A program made the position numbers and the translations under genes. The notes below the pieces were generated by a model, which saw only the letters and a program-made list of their open reading frames with translations, searched no databases and was not told the origin of the DNA. Shown one piece after another: positions 1 to 8,815 of a DNA stretch of 64,000 nt. Numbering within the stretch: the first letter of the stretch is position 1; each line of letters begins with the position of its first letter. This DNA is from DATIYF01 sp035517775 (GTDB lineage: Bacteria; Acidobacteriota; Terriglobia; Terriglobales; Acidobacteriaceae): positions 46,168 to 110,167 of the forward strand of contig DATIYF010000018.1 in NCBI GenBank assembly GCA_035517775.1, given 5' to 3'.

Positions 1-437
1 GCTGCGTGCACCAGCACCGTATCGCCCTTGTTGATGGGGAAAGAGGAGTGCGTGAGGTACTGGGCGGTCATACCCTGGAGCATGGCGGCGGCGGCTTGGC
101 GCTCACTGATGCCCGCAGGAATGGGAACCAGCCGCTCCTCCGGCACGCTTGCGTACTCGGCGTAAGAACCGGCAACGCCCGTCCAGGCGACACGATCTCC
201 TGCCTTGAGAGACTTCACCTCAGAGCCCACCGCGCTCACTACTCCGGCGCCTTCCTGGCCCGCCACGAAGGGCAGAGCAGTCTTATAGCGGCCCTCGCGG
301 TGATACACATCCACGAAGTTGACCCCAGCGGCTGAGACCTTGACCACGGCCTCATTCGGTTTGGCTCGCGGCGCGGGCCGGTCCGCCAGTTCAAGGACCT
401 CAGGCCCTCCTGTGTGTTCGACTTGGATCGCTTTCAT
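1..437 (-). CDS. NADPH:quinone reductase-like oxidoreductase, N-terminal part
   Basis: This is the first 145 codons of a medium-chain dehydrogenase/reductase of the quinone oxidoreductase type; the rest lies beyond the left edge. The protein begins MKAIQVEHTGGPEVLEL, followed by the GroES-like domain with AAGVNFVDVYHREGRY, the GQEGAGVV turn and GDRVAW, and ends in NKGDTVLVHA just before the expected nucleotide-binding Rossmann motif. No structural or catalytic zinc cysteines are visible, which fits the zinc-free QorA branch that reduces quinones with NADPH. The ATG at 437-435 is the only start that gives the usual N-terminus. It is divergent from the downstream lytic transglycosylase. Confidence 0.85.
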   Translation of the reverse strand, partial: MKAIQVEHTGGPEVLELADRPAPRAKPNEAVVKVSAAGVNFVDVYHREGRYKTALPFVAGQEGAGVVSAVGSEVKSLKAGDRVAWTGVAGSYAEYASVPEERLVPIPAGISERQAAAAMLQGMTAQYLTHSSFPINKGDTVLVHA

Positions 438-841
438 GTCTGTTTGGATTCGCCGCCCGGGGCAATGATTCTAGTCTTCGGGGGGAAGTGGTCCAGCGTC
501 GCCTTTTGCTGCTTTTCTCTCCCCGGGAGGAATTCTGCGAACAAGCGCGCTATCCCGTTTCGGGAAAAGGCCGCATCCAAGTGTCGGGAGAGGCCCCATC
601 CAGCGGTTCTGCGCCGGCAGATTGTTCCCATCGCCAAGTGATCAACAGGCATTGGCTACTGGTTTGCAGCAAATACCCTTGCCGCCAGTTGGGCGGGTGG
701 AGTATCATGCGCGGCCTGTGCCGAAAGTAATGGCAATTCCACCATTTAGGCGATTGACCGTGCAAAACTGTGGAGAGTAGGATTTTAAAATCTGCTAATC
801 AGGGGGCGCGCGCTTCGGCACGCTGTAAGTCGCAGAGAAAC
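438..841. other. intergenic region between divergent genes
   Basis: About 400 bases without a convincing gene. Short open frames in it overlap one another on both strands and none shows a family motif. It must hold the promoters of the two divergent neighbours; one candidate is listed separately at 754-783. A second weaker candidate is TTGCCG at 679-684 with TATCAT at 703-708. Confidence 0.4.
754..783 (+). promoter_or_regulatory. candidate sigma-70-type promoter for the lytic transglycosylase gene
   Basis: TTGACC (754-759) and TAGGAT (778-783) are separated by 18 bases, about 60 bases before the ATG at 842. The -35 box matches the consensus at five of six positions and the -10 box at four of six, so this is a candidate only. 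Confidence 0.35.
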
Positions 842-2746
842 ATGAGGGTTACCAAGGTTCAGCTTCTGGCCACGCTGGCCATCATCACGGCCCTAGGCGC
901 GACGGGATGCCAAAATGCCCACCCGGCCGCCATGCTTCCGGCGCCGCAGGCAGCGGCTCCGGCACTGACTGCCAATTCCGGTCAAACGACTGCCGCAGAA
1001 AGCAAATCCAAGCCCGCTGAAGCCGCTCCGGCGGCGCCTAAGCCCGATCCTGTGGCGGCTTTAATCGCCGATGTGGAAAAGGAATACCAATCCGGGCAGA
1101 CCAATCTGAAGGCCGGAAACACCGATGCCGCCAAGCAGAATTTTGACCGCGCCTTCCATCTGCTGACGGGCAGCCCTCTGGACGTGAAGTCGGATGTGCG
1201 CCTGCAGCATGAGATGGACCTGGTGGTCGAGGCCATGAAGCAGGTCGAAACCGACAACCAGCAGACCGATGATGCCGAGGCCCAGAAATCCGAGCCCGCC
1301 CCGATTGACGAAGCCAACGAAGCCACCGCCCCGGTGGATGCCAACGTAAAGGCCAAAGCCGAGGCCGAGGTCAAGGTCACGCGCTCCGATCTTCCGCTCA
1401 TGATGACTGATCCGGTAGCCTCTTACATCAGCTACTTTTCTGGCCGCGGCCGGCCCATCCTGGAGCGGGCTTTGATCCGCAGCGGACGCTATCGCAACAT
1501 GATCGAGCACACCCTGGCGCAGGAGGGCGTTCCGCAGGACCTGATTTATTTGGCCCAGGCGGAATCAGGGTTTCATCCTCTGGCCCTTTCCCGGGCGGGC
1601 GCGCGCGGCATGTGGCAGTTTATGTCGAGCCGGGCTGCGGCGTACGGCCTGGAGCGCAATCGCTGGATAGACGAGCGCCAGGACCCGGAGAAATCCACCC
1701 AGGCCGCCGCCGAGCACCTCAAAGACCTGTACCAGGAGTTTGGCGACTGGTACCTGGCCATGGCCGCCTATAACTCCGGCCCTGGCGCAGTCCTGAGCGC
1801 GGTGAAGCGCACCGGCTACGCGGACTTCTGGGAGCTTTACAAGCGAAACGTCCTGCCTCGGGAAACACGCAACTACGTCCCCATCATTCTCGCCATGACG
1901 ATTATGGCCAAGAATCCCGAGCAGTACGGCTTGACCGGGTTGGCGCTGGATCAGCCGGTTCCCGACGATACGGTAAAGATTGACTATCCTGTAGATCTTC
2001 GCCTGGTGGCGCAATGTGTGGATACGACTCCGGAAGCGCTGCAGGACCTGAATCCCGAACTGTTGCGCTGGACCACCCCGGCGGATGGCCCCTTCGAACT
2101 GCACCTGCCGGCGGGCGCCAAAGATGAATATCTGACCTCAATCGCGCTGATTCCGCAGGGGATGCGGGTATGGTGGCGCTATCACAAGGTGCAGCCCGGC
2201 GAGACCCTGGCTTCTATTGCGCGCAGCTATCGCACCACGCCCAAAGCGATTGCCGAAACCAACGATCTGGATACCGAAGCTGCGCTGCTGCCAGACACGC
2301 GGCTGGTGATTCCCATCAAACCGGGCCAGCATGCCATGTCTGAAGACGCCCGAACCTACGCCCGCCATCCCATTCGCTACCGGGTGCGGCGGGGCGACAC
2401 GGTAGAAACCGTGGCCGACAACTTCAATGTTCCGCCGGCCATGGTGCGCCACTGGAACCGGCTGCGGGGCAATAGCTTACACGGGCGCCACGTTCTTTAC
2501 ATCCATCTACCCATCACCCCGGGCGCGCGTGAGGCCTGGGCGCCCAAGTCAACCCGCAAGGGCAATACCGAGAATACTTTACGTGCATCTTCCAGCACCA
2601 TCGTGCGGCACAAGGTAAAGCGCGGCGAAACCCTCAGCTCGATTGCTTCCTCTCATCACACGACGGTGGAAGCCCTGAAGCGCGATAACAGCCTGTCGCG
2701 CTCGCTTCTGCGTCCGGGAATGATTCTGATTATCCGCCCCGATTGA
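842..2746 (+). CDS. mltD: membrane-bound lytic murein transglycosylase with three LysM repeats (MltD type)
   Basis: A lipoprotein that cleaves peptidoglycan glycan strands. The frame is open from a GTG at 770, but the ATG at 842 is preferred because it starts a lipoprotein signal (MRVTKVQLLATLAIITALG, then ATGC), which gives 634 residues. An Ala/Pro-rich linker follows. The SLT catalytic domain covers about residues 200-330; the predicted catalytic Glu is E241 in QAESGFHP, followed by ARGMWQFM and AAYNSGPGAV. Three LysM peptidoglycan-binding repeats begin near residues 447, 513 and 590 (HKVQPGETLASIA, YRVRRGDTVETVA, HKVKRGETLSSIA). Domain order matches MltD; the acidic and alanine-rich N-terminal linker of about 150 residues is longer than in the enterobacterial enzyme. 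Confidence 0.92.
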   Translation: MRVTKVQLLATLAIITALGATGCQNAHPAAMLPAPQAAAPALTANSGQTTAAESKSKPAEAAPAAPKPDPVAALIADVEKEYQSGQTNLKAGNTDAAKQNFDRAFHLLTGSPLDVKSDVRLQHEMDLVVEAMKQVETDNQQTDDAEAQKSEPAPIDEANEATAPVDANVKAKAEAEVKVTRSDLPLMMTDPVASYISYFSGRGRPILERALIRSGRYRNMIEHTLAQEGVPQDLIYLAQAESGFHPLALSRAGARGMWQFMSSRAAAYGLERNRWIDERQDPEKSTQAAAEHLKDLYQEFGDWYLAMAAYNSGPGAVLSAVKRTGYADFWELYKRNVLPRETRNYVPIILAMTIMAKNPEQYGLTGLALDQPVPDDTVKIDYPVDLRLVAQCVDTTPEALQDLNPELLRWTTPADGPFELHLPAGAKDEYLTSIALIPQGMRVWWRYHKVQPGETLASIARSYRTTPKAIAETNDLDTEAALLPDTRLVIPIKPGQHAMSEDARTYARHPIRYRVRRGDTVETVADNFNVPPAMVRHWNRLRGNSLHGRHVLYIHLPITPGAREAWAPKSTRKGNTENTLRASSSTIVRHKVKRGETLSSIASSHHTTVEALKRDNSLSRSLLRPGMILIIRPD

Positions 2747-2879
2747 TTTCCAAGCCTTGACCAGTTGGAAGCGTGCCGCGGCACCGCAGCCCGATCCCGT
2801 TTCGCCCATCCAGTCAGTGTAAGATGCACAATACTGCACGGAAACCAGAAGTGCTGCGCGCGGCCCGCTGGTTGTGCTG

Positions 2880-2888
2880 TGCTATAAT
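2880..2888 (+). promoter_or_regulatory. extended -10 promoter for the histone-like gene
   Basis: TGCTATAAT is a perfect extended -10 element (TGnTATAAT). No good -35 box lies upstream, which is usual for this promoter class. Transcription would start near 2895 and give a leader of about 105 bases before the ATG at 3002. Confidence 0.55.
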
Positions 2889-3001
2889 CGCGCGCCGTTC
2901 GTGGAAACGGTTGCCGTGCAATTGGTCTTATTCTATTTCTGGCGCATCTCGCGCTTCAGGCAGCGCCCGGCTCTGCAGGCAGCCGGATTTCAGGAGGAAC
3001 C

Positions 3002-3376
3002 ATGAGCTTTGAAGAGACCTTGTACCTTCGGGATGATGAGATGGATGAGTTCGGTGATAGCGGCGCCTACAGCGATTCGCTAGAAGAAGACTTCGAGGAA
3101 GAAGAAGAGGAAGAAGAGGCGGAAATGCCCGCCATGAGCGAGCCAGAGCCTGCTCCGGAGCCTCCCTCGGCGCCGCCCATGGGCGGAGGTGGGACTCCGA
3201 AACCGGCCGCGAAAAAGCCCGCGCGCAAAGCCGCCAGGAAACCGGCCAAGAAGAAGCCCGCGAAAAAGAAACCCGCCAAAAAGCCGGCGAAGAAAAAAGC
3301 AGCCAAAAAGGCCCCTAAGAAGAAGGCGGCGAAGAAAAAGCCCGCGCGCAAAGCCAAGAAGAAATCCCGCCGCTAG
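3002..3376 (+). CDS. histone H1-like basic protein with an acidic N-terminus
   Basis: A 124-residue, strongly two-faced protein. Residues 1-55 are acidic with an eight-residue Glu run (DFEEEEEEEEAEM). A Pro/Gly hinge (PSAPPMGGGG) follows, and residues 66-124 are almost only Lys, Ala, Pro and Arg in AKKP/KKPA repeats, as in histone H1 C-terminal tails and bacterial HU/H1-like nucleoid proteins. It has a strong ribosome site (AGGAGG five bases before ATG). The tail should bind DNA or RNA; the acidic half may mask it or recruit partners. No globular domain is visible. The gene stands alone between its own extended -10 promoter and a terminator hairpin. Confidence 0.75.
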   Translation: MSFEETLYLRDDEMDEFGDSGAYSDSLEEDFEEEEEEEEAEMPAMSEPEPAPEPPSAPPMGGGGTPKPAAKKPARKAARKPAKKKPAKKKPAKKPAKKKAAKKAPKKKAAKKKPARKAKKKSRR

Positions 3377-3392
3377 CAGCATTTCTCGATGA

Positions 3393-3415
3393 GGGACGAG
3401 GCTGAGCCTCGTCCC
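3393..3415 (+). terminator. terminator hairpin after the histone-like gene
   Basis: A perfect 10-bp stem (GGGACGAGGC / GCCTCGTCCC) with loop TGA, followed by CTTCT. It lies 16 bases after the stop of the histone-like gene and could serve the convergent gene at 3445-3702 as well. Confidence 0.6.
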
Positions 3416-3444
3416 CTTCTCTGCACGCTCGCGCTGAGAGCACG

Positions 3445-3702
3445 CTACCTCTTTCCGGCGACGGCCTCCAGGCACTTGCCATAGAGCTGCAGCAGATGAG
3501 TGGCGTACTCATCGGGCTTGGAGGCCGGGCCACCGCCCTGAAAGCCCACGCCGGCGGAAACGGTCTTGCCGTAGCCGGTGGTCATGGCGATGAATTTCAT
3601 CAGATCGAGAGCAATGTCTTCGTCGCGGCGCGCACCGGCGCCTGGCACTTCCATGAATGCCTCCTTGGCAGGAACCATGATGCTGGGAATCTCGTCATCC
3701 AT
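3445..3702 (-). CDS. small hypothetical protein
   Basis: An 85-residue protein starting MDDEIPSIMVPAKEAF and ending YGKCLEAVAGKR. I do not recognise the family. It has no signal peptide or membrane segment; the second half (DIALDLMKFIAMTTGYGK, then YATHLLQLYGKCLEA) looks helical. The frame is open to an ATG at 3720, but that codon lies inside a good extended -10 sequence (TGCTATGAT, 3725-3717), so translation more likely begins at the ATG at 3702, almost at the start of the transcript. It is convergent with the histone-like gene and divergent from polA. Confidence 0.6.
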   Translation of the reverse strand: MDDEIPSIMVPAKEAFMEVPGAGARRDEDIALDLMKFIAMTTGYGKTVSAGVGFQGGGPASKPDEYATHLLQLYGKCLEAVAGKR

Positions 3703-3716
3703 TGGTACAGCAAAAA

Positions 3717-3725
3717 TCATAGCAG
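3717..3725 (-). promoter_or_regulatory. extended -10 promoter for the small protein at 3445-3702
   Basis: On the minus strand the sequence reads TGCTATGAT, an extended -10 element with one mismatch. The predicted transcript start lies only about 8 bases before the ATG at 3702, so the messenger would be nearly leaderless. Confidence 0.4.
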
Positions 3726-3846
3726 CTTAGGCTTTTCATCGCAGGTTGCCGACTTCAAGACCGGGCAGCCACCAAGGGCGCAGGGAACCAGGCGCGGTGC
3801 AAGGCCACATGCCGAGCCGCGGACGAACGCCTGCTAAACTTAAGGC

Positions 3847-6687
3847 TTGTCTCCGCGAAAAAAATCTTCGGCGGTTGCGGTCGAAAGCGTTGCGACAGTG
3901 GCGGCGCCGGGGCCTTCGCCTGTGCCCAAAGCGGCGCCGCGCGGCGCTCCCAAAGCCGGCGAGCGGCCCGGCGAGAGCCGCATTTTCCTGATTGATGCCA
4001 TGTCTTTCATCTTCCGCGCCTATCATGCCATGGCGCGGCAGCGAGGCATGTCCACGCGCAGCGGCCTGCCCACGGCGGCCACTTATGTCTTCGTCAACAT
4101 GCTGCGCAAGCTGCGGGAGGATTTCTCTCCCGAATATCTGGCCGCGGTCTTCGACGTCGCCGCCCCAACCTTCCGCGATCAGCAGGCCGAGGCCATCACC
4201 AGCGTCCGCCGCTTTGACCTGAAGACCCAGACTTTTCAGGAAGTCGAGTACCGCGGCTACAAGGCCAACCGCTCGGAGATGCCGCCCGACCTGGCCCAGC
4301 AAATCCCCTATATCCGGCGCGCGCTGGAGGCCTACCGCATTCCGATTCTCGAGCAAAAAGGCTACGAAGCGGATGACGTGATCGGCACGCTGGCGCGGCA
4401 GGCGGCGAAAACCTACGTGGTATACGTTGTCTCCAGCGACAAAGACATGCTACAGCTGGTGAACGAGCGTGTACTGGTGCTGAATCCGCCCAAGGACAAT
4501 CTGATTTGCGACGCCGCCAAGGTAGAAGAAATTCTGGGCGTGCCGCCGGAGCGCGTGGTGGACGTGATGGCCCTGCGCGGAGACACGATTGATAACATCC
4601 CCGGCGCGCCCGGTATCGGCGATAAGGGTTCGGTGGAGCTGATCCGGCGTTTCGGCAGCGTGGAAGCCGCGCTCGATCGCGCCGCCGAAGTGGAGAAGAA
4701 GACTTATCGCGAGTCGTTGCAGAACAATCGCGAGACCGTTCTGTTCAGCAAGCAGATGGCGGCCATTGATGTAAACGTACCTGTCGAGCTGGACGTGGAT
4801 GCGATGAAAGCCGGCCAGCCGGACGTGGAAGCCCTGCGCACGCTGTTCACCGAGCTGGAGTTTACCTCGCTGCTGAAAGAACTGCTGCCGGTGGTGGAGG
4901 TGAGCGAGGCTCATTACACAGAGGCGAAGACGGCGGCCGATGTCGAGGGCGTGATCAAAGCACTGGCGCCAGGAGTGGCGCTGGCCATTGCGGTTGAGAT
5001 CAGTGAGGCCCACGAAGTCGAGATCGAAGAGGAAGACGAGGAACAGCCCGAGAGCGCGATGTTGCCGCTTTCGGCGGAGGCCGCGCCAATACAGCCCGCA
5101 AGGAATATCGCCATTTCGGCGGGGATAGGAACGGCGGTCGCAATTCCTGCGGCGAACAGGGAGGCGCACTCGCGCCTGCAGCAGGCGCTGGAGAATCCCG
5201 CGCTGCTCAAGTCGGTTCATGATTCGAAGGCCGCGATGCACACGCTGGCCGCTCAGAACATCACGCTGCACGGCCTGCGGCATGATTCCATGCTCTACTC
5301 CTATCTGCTCGACCCGACCTATTCCTCGCACCGGCTCGCCGACGTGGCCTTGCGCCGCTTCAATCTCAAGCTGAGTGGAGGTCTGGCTGAGGCTGCCGAC
5401 ATCACCGGCCGCCTGGCTGCCGCGCTGCACAAAGATGTGCAGGACGCCGGCCTGATCAAACTGTATGAAGAAATTGATCGGCCCTTAGTTACGGTGCTGG
5501 CGCGCATGGAAGATGCTGGAGTAAAGATTGACCGCAATGCCCTGTCGGAAATGTCTTCTCGCTTGGAAAAAGAAGTCGAAGCGAAGGCCAAAGAGATTTA
5601 CGCGCTGTGCGGAATGGAGTTCAACATCAATTCACCCCGCCAGCTCGGCGACGTGCTCTTCAATAAGCTGAATCTTCCCAAGCCGGTGAAATATGGCAAG
5701 GGCAAGACGATTTCGACCGCGGTAGATGTGCTGGAAGGTTTGGCCGCCGCGCACGAGGCGCCGCGCCTGGTACTGGAGTTCCGCCAGCTGTCCAAGCTGA
5801 AATCAACTTACGTGGATGCGCTTCCTGCGCTGATCAGCCCCGCCAGCGGCCGCCTGCATACCACCTTCGGGCAGACTGGTACAGCCACGGGCCGGCTCTC
5901 TTCTGCCAATCCTAACTTGCAGAACATTCCTATCCGAACCGAGCTCGGCCGCGAGATTCGCGCCGCCTTCACGGTTGAGCCCGGCCACGTGCTTCTGGCC
6001 GCGGACTATTCACAGATCGAGTTGCGGCTGCTGGCCCACTTCTCGAGAGACCCGCTGCTGGGGGAAGCCTTCCGCCGCGGCGATGACATTCACACTCTGA
6101 CGGCATCGCAGGTCTTCGGAGTGCCGCCGCTCATGGTGACGGCGGACCATCGCCGGCAGGCCAAGGTGGTGAACTTTGGCATCGTGTACGGGCTTTCGGC
6201 GTTTGGACTGTCACAGAATCTTGGCATCGAGCAGAGCGAGGCCAGGCAGTTCATTGATGCCTACTTCGAAAAATACAAAGGAGTGCGGGCATGGATTGAC
6301 CGCACCCTGGAAGAAGCGCGGCGTGAACAAAAAGTCAGGACCTTGTTTGACCGGGTGCGGCCCATTCCCGATATCAACAGCAAGAATGTCAATCTGCGCG
6401 GATTTGCCGAGCGCACCGCGGTAAACACTCCGTTGCAGGGCACGGCCGCCGATTTGATCAAGATCGCGATGATCAGAATTGATGCCGCTTTGCGGCAGCG
6501 TGAACTCAAGTCGCGCATGACCTTGCAGGTGCACGATGAATTGGTGTTCGAGGTGCCCGAAGCCGAAGTGAGCGAGATGAAGACCCTGGTGCGCGAGCAG
6601 ATGGAAAACGTGCATCCGCTCTCGGTGCCGTTGCTGGTGCAAGTGGGAATCGGGCCGAACTGGCGGGATCTGGACTCAGAGACGTAG
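3847..6687 (+). CDS. polA: DNA polymerase I
   Basis: A 946-residue DNA polymerase I for repair synthesis and Okazaki-fragment maturation. The 5'-3' nuclease domain begins at IFLIDAMSFIFRAYHAM (D50) and includes YEADDVIGTLA. The polymerase domain has motif A (LLAADYSQIELR, D720), motif B (RRQAKVVNFGIVYG, from about residue 769) and motif C (LQVHDELVFEV, D897). The middle 3'-5' exonuclease domain is present in outline but appears inactive: the first acidic pair is replaced in AIAVEISEA, followed by a Glu-rich insertion. The TTG at 3847 after TAAGG is the best upstream start and gives a low-complexity N-terminal extension of about 40 residues; a later start would cut into the nuclease domain. 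Confidence 0.95.
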   Translation: MSPRKKSSAVAVESVATVAAPGPSPVPKAAPRGAPKAGERPGESRIFLIDAMSFIFRAYHAMARQRGMSTRSGLPTAATYVFVNMLRKLREDFSPEYLAAVFDVAAPTFRDQQAEAITSVRRFDLKTQTFQEVEYRGYKANRSEMPPDLAQQIPYIRRALEAYRIPILEQKGYEADDVIGTLARQAAKTYVVYVVSSDKDMLQLVNERVLVLNPPKDNLICDAAKVEEILGVPPERVVDVMALRGDTIDNIPGAPGIGDKGSVELIRRFGSVEAALDRAAEVEKKTYRESLQNNRETVLFSKQMAAIDVNVPVELDVDAMKAGQPDVEALRTLFTELEFTSLLKELLPVVEVSEAHYTEAKTAADVEGVIKALAPGVALAIAVEISEAHEVEIEEEDEEQPESAMLPLSAEAAPIQPARNIAISAGIGTAVAIPAANREAHSRLQQALENPALLKSVHDSKAAMHTLAAQNITLHGLRHDSMLYSYLLDPTYSSHRLADVALRRFNLKLSGGLAEAADITGRLAAALHKDVQDAGLIKLYEEIDRPLVTVLARMEDAGVKIDRNALSEMSSRLEKEVEAKAKEIYALCGMEFNINSPRQLGDVLFNKLNLPKPVKYGKGKTISTAVDVLEGLAAAHEAPRLVLEFRQLSKLKSTYVDALPALISPASGRLHTTFGQTGTATGRLSSANPNLQNIPIRTELGREIRAAFTVEPGHVLLAADYSQIELRLLAHFSRDPLLGEAFRRGDDIHTLTASQVFGVPPLMVTADHRRQAKVVNFGIVYGLSAFGLSQNLGIEQSEARQFIDAYFEKYKGVRAWIDRTLEEARREQKVRTLFDRVRPIPDINSKNVNLRGFAERTAVNTPLQGTAADLIKIAMIRIDAALRQRELKSRMTLQVHDELVFEVPEAEVSEMKTLVREQMENVHPLSVPLLVQVGIGPNWRDLDSET

Positions 6688-6700
6688 CTTGCTACGTCTC
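6679..6700. terminator. hairpin between convergent polA and glmM
   Basis: A 10-bp perfect stem (GAGACGTAGC / GCTACGTCTC) with a two-base tip overlaps the polA stop codon. A second weaker hairpin (CGCCT / AGGCG) follows at about 6710-6730. No T-run is present, so termination is only inferred from position between convergent genes. Confidence 0.4.
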
Positions 6701-6746
6701 GGATGTAGCGCCTAATCGCGGGATGAGGCGTGGCAAAGCAACCTCT

Positions 6747-8120
6747 CTACGGGGCGAGGGCGGCGTTGATTGCGGCAGCAATCGTGCCGGCAATCCGCTT
6801 CATCTTCTCTTCTTCTTCCGCCTCCACCATCACCCGCGCCAGCGGCTCCGTTCCCGAGTAGCGGACCACAATGCGGCCGTTGCCATCGAGCTCGCGCTCG
6901 GCGGCGGCAATGGCATGCTGAATTTCTTTCACCTGGGCAAAGGGCACTTTCTCGCGCACGCGAACATTCTGAATGGTCTGGGGGAAAATCTTCAGGTCGC
7001 TCACCAACTCCGCCAGCGGGCGCCCGGTGCGGGCCATCACTTCCATCACATGCAAAGCCGTGAGCAGTCCGTCGCCGGTGGTGGCGTCGCCGTCGCGGAA
7101 AATGACGTGCCCCGATTGCTCGCCGCCGAGCGTGGCGCCGTTCTTCAGCATCTCTTCGAGCACGTACTTGTCGCCCACGTTGGCCCGCAGCATGCGAATT
7201 TTGGCGTTGCGCAGGGCGATCTCCAGTCCCATGTTCGACATGGTGGTTGCGACCACAGTCGAAGCCGCCAGCGCTCCCCGCGCCTGCATGTCGCGCGCTG
7301 CCAGCAGCAACACCGCATCGCCATTGACCACATGGCCGGCGGCATCGCCGAACAAAGCCCGGTCGGCATCGCCGTCGAAGGTCACGCCCAGATCAAACTG
7401 GCCGGGCTTTTCGGCGATAGCCTTGGCCACGGTTTCCGGGTGCAGAGCGCCGCAGCCTTCGTTGATGTTCCGCCCGTCGGGAGATGCGTTCAGGAATGTC
7501 GCTTTCACACCGCACCAACGAAACAATTCCGGGGCCTCGGCGGTGGCAGCGCCGTTGGCGCAATCCACCAACACGCGCAGCCGGCTCAGATCAATCTTCA
7601 CACTCTTCGCCAGCCACTCGATATAAGCGCGCCGCAGCTCAGCCTGGCCGGGCAGACTGGAGGGTGGCTTTGATTCAGGCTCACGCGTCTCGGCGTCCTG
7701 CACGAGCGCGAAAATTTCCTGCTCAATAGCCAGCTCATGCGCATCCGGCAGTTTGTAGCCATCGCCGGAGAACACTTTGATTCCATTGTCGGTCCAGGGA
7801 TTGTGCGAGGCGGAAATTACCACCCCCGCGGCATATCCGCGCGACCTCGCCAGATAGGCGACGCCCGGCGTGGTGAGCACGCCGGCGCTATCGGTGGCGA
7901 CCCCGCAGGAGGCAAGCCCGAGCGCCACGCGGTCCGCAATCCACGCGCTCGATTCGCGCGTATCCTGGCCAATGACCACGCGGGCCGCAGGATTGCCGCG
8001 CACCAGATCATGACCGAGCGCCCGGCCGATCAGATAGGTAGTCTCAAGATTCAGGGGGAATTCGCCGGCCACGCCGCGAATGCCATCGGTCCCGAACAGT
8101 TGCCGCGCCTGAGAAGTCAT
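6747..8120 (-). CDS. glmM: phosphoglucosamine mutase
   Basis: A 457-residue enzyme that interconverts glucosamine-6-phosphate and glucosamine-1-phosphate on the way to UDP-GlcNAc and peptidoglycan. It begins RQLFGTDGIRGVAGEFPLN. The phosphoserine loop is VVISASHNPW (catalytic Ser at about residue 105), the magnesium loop is DGDADRALFG, the sugar-binding motif is GGEQSGHV, and the phosphate-binding loop near the end is RYSGTEPLARVMVE. Length and motifs match GlmM rather than phosphoglucomutase. It is the last gene of the order cdaA-cdaR-glmM, 16 bases after cdaR; in other bacteria GlmM binds and inhibits CdaA, so the operon links wall precursor supply with cyclic di-AMP. Confidence 0.95.
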   Translation of the reverse strand: MTSQARQLFGTDGIRGVAGEFPLNLETTYLIGRALGHDLVRGNPAARVVIGQDTRESSAWIADRVALGLASCGVATDSAGVLTTPGVAYLARSRGYAAGVVISASHNPWTDNGIKVFSGDGYKLPDAHELAIEQEIFALVQDAETREPESKPPSSLPGQAELRRAYIEWLAKSVKIDLSRLRVLVDCANGAATAEAPELFRWCGVKATFLNASPDGRNINEGCGALHPETVAKAIAEKPGQFDLGVTFDGDADRALFGDAAGHVVNGDAVLLLAARDMQARGALAASTVVATTMSNMGLEIALRNAKIRMLRANVGDKYVLEEMLKNGATLGGEQSGHVIFRDGDATTGDGLLTALHVMEVMARTGRPLAELVSDLKIFPQTIQNVRVREKVPFAQVKEIQHAIAAAERELDGNGRIVVRYSGTEPLARVMVEAEEEEKMKRIAGTIAAAINAALAP

Positions 8121-8136
8121 TCTGGTTGCGCCGGCG

Positions 8137-8814
8137 TTAGCGCGATTCCCGCCCCATCGCCGACTTCTCCATGATAACCGTAACCCGAATCGGCCTCGGG
8201 TCCACTACCTGCACCAGGGGATCAGGAACGTAAGCGGGAGTGGTAAAAACATCCTGCCCCATGGAGCCGCTGACATCCACGGGATCGGTTACCGCCGCTT
8301 CGACCGCCTCGACGCGCTTGCGTGGGCCGACGATGGTAATCACCGGCGGATCGGCGGTGATGCGGGCAATGTCGTAACCGGAAGCAAATCTGCCCACCAC
8401 CCGCGGATGTACCTCCACCTGGCGTTCCAGTCGAGTATCAAAGCTCAAATGCAATTGGCTGGGAATCACCTGCACCACTTCCACGTCGTAGGGGTGATGA
8501 ATTTGCTGCGCGGTGAGCGAGAAAGTATGCTCGCCGGGCTTGATCTGCGAGAGATCAATCTCGGGATGTACATCCGTAGGCAGCAGGCGGCGAATCAGCC
8601 GCTCAGGCCCGCGCAGGCGGATCTGCGCCTGCGGAATCTGCTCGGAGCTGATCTCAAGGCTCTGGGGGAAATTGCGGAACTCGATCGGCACTTCCACCGC
8701 CACTTCCGCGGGCTGATCGCGGGCCACCGCCAGCCACAGGCCGGTCGCCAGGGCAAGAGAGACAACTTTCAGCCCCAGATTATGCAGCACGTAGCGCTGA
8801 AAAAAGTCCACCAT
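8137..8814 (-). CDS. cdaR: YbbR-domain protein CdaR, regulator of the diadenylate cyclase
   Basis: A 225-residue membrane-anchored protein. The start at 8814 (MVDFFQRYVLHNLGLKVVS) lies one base after the cdaA stop and is preferred to an upstream in-frame start inside cdaA. One N-terminal membrane helix (VVSLALATGLWLAVA) is followed by two or three YbbR repeats (VEVPIEFRNFPQSLEI, LHLSFDTRLERQVEVHP, VTDPVDVSGSMG). CdaR proteins act outside the membrane and tune CdaA activity. Fewer repeats are visible than in the longer firmicute CdaR. Confidence 0.88.
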   Translation of the reverse strand: MVDFFQRYVLHNLGLKVVSLALATGLWLAVARDQPAEVAVEVPIEFRNFPQSLEISSEQIPQAQIRLRGPERLIRRLLPTDVHPEIDLSQIKPGEHTFSLTAQQIHHPYDVEVVQVIPSQLHLSFDTRLERQVEVHPRVVGRFASGYDIARITADPPVITIVGPRKRVEAVEAAVTDPVDVSGSMGQDVFTTPAYVPDPLVQVVDPRPIRVTVIMEKSAMGRESR

Positions 8815-8815
8815 G

